DNA of 10,357 bases, taken from NCBI GenBank assembly GCA_903891375.1, contig CAITEL010000399.1, positions 1 to 10,357 on the forward strand. The letters run 5' to 3'. Position numbers and translations under genes: made by a program. This DNA comes from an uncultured Neisseriaceae bacterium. Its GTDB lineage: Bacteria; Pseudomonadota; Gammaproteobacteria; Burkholderiales; UBA11063. Below, piece after piece: positions 6,208 to 10,357 of the stretch (the first letter of the stretch is position 1; every line of letters starts with the position of its first letter). Under the pieces are notes generated by a model that saw only the letters and a program-made list of their open reading frames with translations, searched no databases and had not been told where the DNA came from.

Positions 6208-7012
6208 TGTGATCTATCCCCAAGTAGGCATTATAACTCATTTTTGTTTGGAATTCATAATTAAAAGGCCCAGTCACCTCACCTTTAACAAACTGCTTTA
6301 CTGCTGGTTCTTGTGAATTTAACACTGCAAGAGGAGTGCCAAATGCTATGATTTCACCATTAGCCATGACATAAACATAATCAACAATTTTTAATGTTGT
6401 TGCAAAGTCATGTGTAATTATAATAGATGTTTGTTCTAAAGCGTCATTTAGTTTTTTTATTAGCATAGATATCACATTTAAAGATATGGGGTCGAGTCCA
6501 GTAAATGGTTCGTCATATAGCATTAGCTCTGGGTCAAGAGCTGTAGCTCTGGCTAATGCCACGCGTCTTGCCATCCCACCAGAGAGTTCATTTGTGGCCA
6601 TATCTTGTGTGCCAAAGAGTCCAACTGCTTTTAATTTCATAGCAACAATTTTTTGTATGATACTCTCAGGTAGGTTTGTGTGTTCCTTAATGCTAAACGC
6701 TACATTTTCATATACTGACATATCAGTAAATAATGCGCCAAATTGAAATAACACACCAATTCTTTTACGTAAATTTAATATTTTCCGATTAGGTAATCTA
6801 CTTAAATTTTGATTAAATACATGCACAGTACCTGTTTGTGGTTGGCACTGCCCAGTTATTAGGCGTAATAATGTAGTTTTACCACTACCGCTTCCGCCCA
6901 TGATAGCAATTCTTTTACCTTTAGGAATATTTATAGAAATGTTTTTTAATATCATTCGGGTATCGTCATAGCTAAAGCTAACATTTTTTAAGCTTACAAC
7001 AAAATTTTGCAT
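6200..7012 (-). CDS. mlaF: MlaF, ATP-binding protein of the Mla phospholipid transporter
   Basis: Cytoplasmic ATPase (270 aa) that powers the MlaFEDB complex. Motifs are complete: Walker A GGSGSGKTT (39-47), Q-loop Gln90 in GVLFQFGALF, signature LSGGMARRVALARA (143-156), Walker B LMLYDEP (163-169) and H-loop His201. The GALFTDMSVYENVAF stretch and the Met in LSGGM are typical of MlaF rather than of other ABC ATPases. Beyond the core, residues 245-270 (EVTGPFNYEF and onward) match the C-terminal extension that in E. coli packs on the partner subunit at the MlaB interface. The ATG at 7012 has an AAGGA site 11 nt upstream. The gene follows the outer-membrane factor gene by 20 nt, with no sign of a terminator or new promoter between them. 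Confidence 0.96.
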   Translation of the reverse strand: MQNFVVSLKNVSFSYDDTRMILKNISINIPKGKRIAIMGGSGSGKTTLLRLITGQCQPQTGTVHVFNQNLSRLPNRKILNLRKRIGVLFQFGALFTDMSVYENVAFSIKEHTNLPESIIQKIVAMKLKAVGLFGTQDMATNELSGGMARRVALARATALDPELMLYDEPFTGLDPISLNVISMLIKKLNDALEQTSIIITHDFATTLKIVDYVYVMANGEIIAFGTPLAVLNSQEPAVKQFVKGEVTGPFNYEFQTKMSYNAYLGIDHNE

Positions 7013-7023
7013 TTATTATTTAT

Positions 7024-7028
7024 TCCTT
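7024..7028 (-). promoter_or_regulatory. Ribosome binding site of mlaF
   Basis: AAGGA (within TAAGGAAT) on the minus strand, 11 nt before the mlaF ATG and just after the stop codon of the outer-membrane factor gene. Confidence 0.6.
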
Positions 7029-7032
7029 ATTT

Positions 7033-8526
7033 TTAGACGTCATGCTCATCATTAAATTTTTTAAGTTTCTCTGTATTTTTGTAATTATATCCGCCAGCTA
7101 GAGATTGATATAGCGAAATAATTCCTTGTAACTCTTGCAATTTTGTTTGGGTTAGTATTATACTATAATTATCTTGAGTAATTAAGTTAGAGAGACTATC
7201 TGGGTAGCTAATATAACCTTTTTTATAGTTTAGGGTGCTTAATGTTGCACTGGTGTATGCTGAGTTATATAAGACGTTCGCCTCATTGTAGGTGCTTTGA
7301 ATTGAACTGTAACCAGATAAATTGTTGTTGACATCAGCAAAAGCATTTTTTATACTTTTAACATAATTGTAATATGCAATATAGTATTGCCCCTTAGCTT
7401 CTTTAATAAGGCTGTTGATTCCCAGATTCAAAATTGGCATAACAGCAGTAATCTGTGCGGCCCAGAAGTCAGAATTACCACTGAGTAAGCTACCAAGTTG
7501 TGCATTATAACCACCTATTGGAGTTGTTAACGATAAATGGGGGAAAAAATTTGCGGTAGCAACACCAATATTTGCATTAGCCATGATTAATTGTTCTTCT
7601 GCCATATGTATATCGGGTCGATTGCGTAATACAGTCGAAGGTAAATTAATTGGGATAACTCCCTGAGTGCTAATCTTATCAAAATCATTTAGGTTAATGA
7701 ATTTATTGGGGTTTTTATTAATTAAAACTTGCAAAGCATTTTGAGCAACAACTATATTATGTTCAATGTTTGGAGTTTGCATTTTTGTTTCGGATAGTTT
7801 TTGTTGATATGTTTGTACATCATTCAAAGTGGCAATTCCATATTTATATTGAATCTTAACTAAGTTTAATAATGTTTCTAGGTGATTTACTAATTGTTTT
7901 TGTTGAGTTAATTGTTTATTTAAAGCAATTAGCGTAAAATAACTACCACAGACCTGACTAATCACAGTTAGTCGAACAGCATCTTTAGTTGCTTTTGCTT
8001 GTGATAAATTTGCCTTGGCCACGTCAGTTTTTTTTAATTGTTGAAATATATTGATAGAATAAGATGGGATTAAACCACCACTATAAAAGTTAAAGTTATT
8101 ATTGCCACTTATTGAGTTACCACTAGCAGTTGCAAGATTATTTATTAGTGGATTACTTGAGCTATTTGATGAATTAAAAGTACTACCAGTACTAGCTGAA
8201 CCACCCAAATTAACTGTGGGTACCCACGCCATATTTACTAGTTGCAAATTACTTGCAGCAACAGAAATATTTCCAATGGCGCTTTGAATATCATTGTTGT
8301 TCGCAAGAGCTTCATCAATAAGTTGATTAAGTGTTGCATCATTAAATCTATTCCACCATGAGGTGTCAGATAAATTAACACTACTTTCTATAGTTTGTGT
8401 ATTACTTGAGCTTTCTTGCCACGCTTTTGGGGTATCTACATTGGGTTTTTTATAATCAGGGCCAAGTAATGCGCATCCAACTAATACTATTGGTGTGCAT
8501 ACTAAAATGATAGTTTTTATTTTCAT
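7033..8526 (-). CDS. Outer-membrane efflux lipoprotein, NodT/TolC-like OMF family
   Basis: Outer-membrane channel of a tripartite efflux pump (497 aa), expected to form a trimeric barrel and periplasmic tunnel. A lipoprotein signal ends at LVG-Cys18 with Ala at +2, and is followed by the family's usual LGPDYKKP (21-28). Two OMF repeats are visible: WWNRFNDATLNQLIDEAL (57-74) begins the first. LPSTVLRNRPDIHMAEEQL (295-313) and ANANIGVATANFFPHLSLT (316-334) mark the second, with SLYQSLAGGY near the end. The region about 108-150, where the first extracellular strands and loop should be, is very rich in Ser, Asn and Gly and looks longer than usual. It sits 16 nt after the emrA-like gene, so the two form an adaptor-channel pair. 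I see no clear Shine-Dalgarno. The exported compound cannot be deduced. Confidence 0.92.
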   Translation of the reverse strand: MKIKTIILVCTPIVLVGCALLGPDYKKPNVDTPKAWQESSSNTQTIESSVNLSDTSWWNRFNDATLNQLIDEALANNNDIQSAIGNISVAASNLQLVNMAWVPTVNLGGSASTGSTFNSSNSSSNPLINNLATASGNSISGNNNFNFYSGGLIPSYSINIFQQLKKTDVAKANLSQAKATKDAVRLTVISQVCGSYFTLIALNKQLTQQKQLVNHLETLLNLVKIQYKYGIATLNDVQTYQQKLSETKMQTPNIEHNIVVAQNALQVLINKNPNKFINLNDFDKISTQGVIPINLPSTVLRNRPDIHMAEEQLIMANANIGVATANFFPHLSLTTPIGGYNAQLGSLLSGNSDFWAAQITAVMPILNLGINSLIKEAKGQYYIAYYNYVKSIKNAFADVNNNLSGYSSIQSTYNEANVLYNSAYTSATLSTLNYKKGYISYPDSLSNLITQDNYSIILTQTKLQELQGIISLYQSLAGGYNYKNTEKLKKFNDEHDV

Positions 8527-8542
8527 AAGATTAAATATCTAA

Positions 8543-9535
8543 CTAAATGGTATTTACAGTTATATTGGCACTTGCACCAACACGTAACGGAAACTTCGCC
8601 TCATTTTGTATTTTTATGCGTACGGTGAACCGCTGTGTGACTTTAACCCAGTTTCCTGTGGCGTTTTGCGCTGGTAATAGAGAAAAAGTATTACCACTAG
8701 CGTAGCTAATGCTTTGTATTATTCCTTTAAACTTATGATCATACATGTCTAGTTTTACGGCCACGGGTTGACCAATTTTTAGGCGTTTTAGTTGAGTTTC
8801 TTTAAAGTTGGCATCGACCCACCAATTTTGTGTATCTACAATGCCAAAAAGTTGTTGTGAGGCATTAATGAATTCACCTACAGCGAGGGAAGACATGTTT
8901 GTTACATAGCCATCAACTGGAGAATAGTATTTGGTATAAGTTAAGTTAGATTGAGCGAGGTCCAATTGGGCTTTGGCCGCCTCCATTTTAGAAGCGGTGT
9001 ATTGATATCCGCTTGAGTATTGCTGGTATTTATTGTTATCAACTTCCAATTGGGTTTTTATATTATTAAAATCTGTTGTAGCTTTTTGATAATCTTGTTG
9101 GGACACTGTATTAGCAGTGTAGAGTTCTTTGTAACGGTTAAATCGTTCTTGGAGAAATTTATATTGTTCTTTATCTTGTGTGATTTGTCCTTGTTGCACA
9201 TGTACTTGTTCTTTGGCCATATTGGTCATATCAATTTGTGCTTTATAATTTTTTTCGGCTTGTTTCAAGTTTAGCTGATAATCCTTTGGGTCAAGCACAA
9301 ACAGTAGATCACCTTTGTGTACTACTTGATTATTCTGAATGTTAGTTTGAGCTAAATAACCACTCACTTTGGTTGCAACATTAACTAAATTGGAGCCAAC
9401 GTAAGCATCATCAGTAGACGGGTAAAGTTCATCATATTTAAAGTATGCATATACTCCGACGGCGGCGATCATAATTATTCCAATTCCAAGGAATAAACGT
9501 TTATTATTGCCAGATTCTTTTATTTTATTAATCAT
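8543..9535 (-). CDS. emrA: EmrA-family periplasmic adaptor (HlyD/membrane fusion protein)
   Basis: Inner-membrane-anchored adaptor (330 aa) that in EmrAB-TolC-type pumps links a major-facilitator pump to an outer-membrane channel. A short cytoplasmic start is followed by one membrane helix (about 14-32) and the EmrA-typical STDDAYVG (40-48). The first half of the lipoyl domain ends at GDLLFVLDPKDY (75-86), a long Gln-rich coiled-coil hairpin covers about 87-200, and SPVDGYV (205-211) closes the lipoyl domain. The beta-barrel part contains VDANFKETQLKRLKIGQPV (240-258) and SLLPAQNATGNWVKVTQRF (285-303), near-identical to the EmrA consensus I recall. TGGAG before the ATG supports the start. It is the first gene of the minus-strand operon. 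The expected partner emrB is absent on both sides, so the symbol denotes family rather than proven function. Confidence 0.9.
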   Translation of the reverse strand: MINKIKESGNNKRLFLGIGIIMIAAVGVYAYFKYDELYPSTDDAYVGSNLVNVATKVSGYLAQTNIQNNQVVHKGDLLFVLDPKDYQLNLKQAEKNYKAQIDMTNMAKEQVHVQQGQITQDKEQYKFLQERFNRYKELYTANTVSQQDYQKATTDFNNIKTQLEVDNNKYQQYSSGYQYTASKMEAAKAQLDLAQSNLTYTKYYSPVDGYVTNMSSLAVGEFINASQQLFGIVDTQNWWVDANFKETQLKRLKIGQPVAVKLDMYDHKFKGIIQSISYASGNTFSLLPAQNATGNWVKVTQRFTVRIKIQNEAKFPLRVGASANITVNTI

Positions 9536-9540
9536 TCAAA

Positions 9541-9545
9541 CTCCA
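9541..9545 (-). promoter_or_regulatory. Ribosome binding site of the emrA-like gene
   Basis: TGGAG on the minus strand, 5 nt before the ATG at 9535; the strongest Shine-Dalgarno in this operon. Confidence 0.65.
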
Positions 9546-9595
9546 ATGATGAATTTATTAATACAGGTGAAACTATAGAGTTATAACAGCTTAGT

Positions 9596-9604
9596 ATTAT
9601 ATCA
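9596..9604 (-). promoter_or_regulatory. Putative extended -10 promoter of the emrA-OMF-mla operon
   Basis: On the minus strand TGATATAAT gives a perfect TATAAT (9596-9601) preceded by the TGn extension (9602-9604), about 60 bp before the emrA-like start codon. No convincing TTGACA-like -35 lies 16-18 bp further upstream, which fits an extended -10 promoter. In AT-rich DNA a TATAAT alone is weak evidence; the TG extension and the position in front of an eight-gene operon raise it. Confidence 0.5.
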
Positions 9605-9615
9605 CAGATATCACA
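9599..9615. repeat. Perfect 8-bp direct repeat over the operon promoter, candidate operator
   Basis: ATATCACA occurs at 9599-9606 and again at 9608-9615, separated by one G, giving a 9-bp pitch. The first copy overlaps the -10 hexamer and its TG extension on the minus strand. This position would let a bound regulator block RNA polymerase. The repeat itself is certain; an operator role is inferred. Confidence 0.55.
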
Positions 9616-9656
9616 ATGCTAAGGTTATTTACATATATTTTTTTTCTATGGTGTAG

Positions 9657-9662
9657 TATAAT
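9657..9662 (+). promoter_or_regulatory. Putative -10 element for ubiA
   Basis: A perfect TATAAT 43 bp before the ubiA ATG, in the divergent intergenic region. The -35 position holds only AT-rich sequence; the closest match, TTTACA at 9628-9633, is too far (23-bp spacer). Position supports a promoter, sequence alone is modest evidence. Confidence 0.4.
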
Positions 9663-9705
9663 ACCTATCTGTTTGAGTTAAAATAGTTAAAGAAACTAAA
9701 GATTT

Positions 9706-10357
9706 ATGATTAGAGACTACTTACAATTAATTCGCTTTGATAAACCGATAGGAACACTATTGTTGTTATGGCCTACATTATGGGCATTGTTTTTTGCGAC
9801 TAATGGCGTTCCGCCATTTAAATATTTGCTGGTGTTTACCTTAGGGGTGTTTCTTACTCGAGCATCAGGTTGTGCTTTTAATGATATTGCGGATAGTGAT
9901 TTTGATAAATATGTCGCTAGAACGCAAAATCGCCCTTTAGCTCGTGGGGTGATAAGTAAAACCAAGGCATTTATTTTTGCAATTATTTTGAGTTTAGTTG
10001 CGTTTATTTTAGCAATCTGTTTTTTATCCTTTCATACAATTTTATTGTGCATTCCAGCACTTATAATTTACATAACGTACCCATTATTTAAGCGTTTTTT
10101 TGCTATTCCTCAAGCATATTTAGGGGTTGCGTTTAGTTTTGGTATTTTGATGGCATTTATGCAAATTCAAAATAACCTAAATTACATTGCGTGGCTTACC
10201 TTTATGGCGAATTTGTTTTGGGTGATTGGATATGATACTATTTATGCATTGGTAGACATTAAAGATGATTTAAAAATAGGGATTAAAACTTCAGCAATCA
10301 CTTTTGGTAAATTTGTTGTACCAATAATTGGCATATGTTATTTATTTTTTATTATTA
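9706..10357 (+). CDS. ubiA: 4-hydroxybenzoate polyprenyltransferase UbiA, 3' end outside window
   Basis: Inner-membrane enzyme that joins a polyprenyl chain to 4-hydroxybenzoate, the second committed step of ubiquinone synthesis. I translated 217 codons from the ATG at 9706 with no stop; family members run about 285-290 aa, so some 70 residues lie beyond the window. The start IRDYLQLIRFDKPIGTLLLL matches the UbiA N-terminus. The first prenyl-diphosphate/Mg2+ motif is FNDIADSDFDKYVARTQNRP (58-77), and the second is YDTIYALVDIKDDLKIGIKT (176-195). YPLFKRF (125-131) and PQAYLGVAFSFG (135-146) are also characteristic. Several membrane helices lie between the motifs. In the first motif Ser64 stands where the usual sequence has Arg (NDxxDR), a mild deviation. 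It is divergent from the emrA-mla operon, with its own candidate -10. UbiA rather than another prenyltransferase is well supported by the second motif. Confidence 0.94.
   Translation, partial: MIRDYLQLIRFDKPIGTLLLLWPTLWALFFATNGVPPFKYLLVFTLGVFLTRASGCAFNDIADSDFDKYVARTQNRPLARGVISKTKAFIFAIILSLVAFILAICFLSFHTILLCIPALIIYITYPLFKRFFAIPQAYLGVAFSFGILMAFMQIQNNLNYIAWLTFMANLFWVIGYDTIYALVDIKDDLKIGIKTSAITFGKFVVPIIGICYLFFII

Noticed and set aside
5567..6316. 249-codon open frame on the plus strand opposite mlaE.
   Set aside because: It lies antisense to the highly conserved mlaE and the mlaF end, gives a protein with no recognisable fold, and is a shadow of the real frame.
9590..9623. Inverted pair CTTAG (9590-9594) and CTAAG (9619-9623) flanking the promoter repeat.
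   Set aside because: Only five matching bases with a 24-bp gap in AT-rich sequence; not above chance expectation by eye.
9717..9965. 82-codon minus-strand open frame inside the 5' part of ubiA.
   Set aside because: The plus-strand frame here encodes unmistakable UbiA sequence including its first Asp-rich motif, so the reverse frame is a shadow.

Overview
The window reads as an AT-rich (roughly one-third G+C by eye) Gram-negative chromosome, most likely betaproteobacterial. The outer-membrane lipid (Mla), lipoprotein (Lol) and ubiquinone genes show a diderm proteobacterium. The compact order mlaF-E-D-C-B-A, with the mlaA lipoprotein gene inside the operon, matches what I recall for Neisseriales-type betaproteobacteria rather than E. 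coli. No species can be assigned from the sequence alone. There are no mobile elements, RNA genes or CRISPR arrays that I can support.

Plus strand, 43-3069: an exported NlpC/P60 peptidoglycan hydrolase with a strongly basic tail, then a 69-residue conserved-looking small protein starting right at its stop codon. These are followed by a single LolC/E-type permease and its ATPase LolD. All four genes are tightly packed and probably co-transcribed. The Lol pair extracts lipoproteins from the inner membrane.

Minus strand, 9535-3062: eight closely packed genes in the order emrA-like adaptor, NodT-type outer-membrane factor, mlaF, mlaE, mlaD, mlaC, mlaB, mlaA. Gaps are 4-20 nt and mlaF/mlaE overlap by 8 nt, so one transcript is likely. 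MlaFEDB is the inner-membrane ABC complex, MlaC the periplasmic lipid carrier and MlaA the outer-membrane lipoprotein partner. The two leading genes supply the periplasmic and outer-membrane parts of a tripartite efflux pump, but no inner-membrane pump gene is present beside them. The mlaA and lolD genes converge and overlap by 8 bp at their stop codons.

Plus strand, 9706 to the end: the first 217 codons of ubiA (4-hydroxybenzoate polyprenyltransferase), cut by the window edge. The 170-bp gap 9536-9705 between emrA and ubiA is the only sizeable intergenic region. It carries divergent TATAAT boxes and a perfect 8-bp direct repeat on the operon promoter. There is no gene-free stretch over 300 bases.

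Taken together this is an envelope-maintenance neighbourhood: wall hydrolysis, lipoprotein export, lipid-asymmetry maintenance and efflux. MlaA and the outer-membrane factor are both predicted lipoproteins with Ala after the lipidated Cys, so both are expected substrates of the adjacent Lol system. Most of the region is conventional. The points most worth a second look are the pump-less EmrA/OMF pair fused to the mla operon, the promoter repeat, and the Gln in place of the usual third catalytic His of the NlpC/P60 protein.
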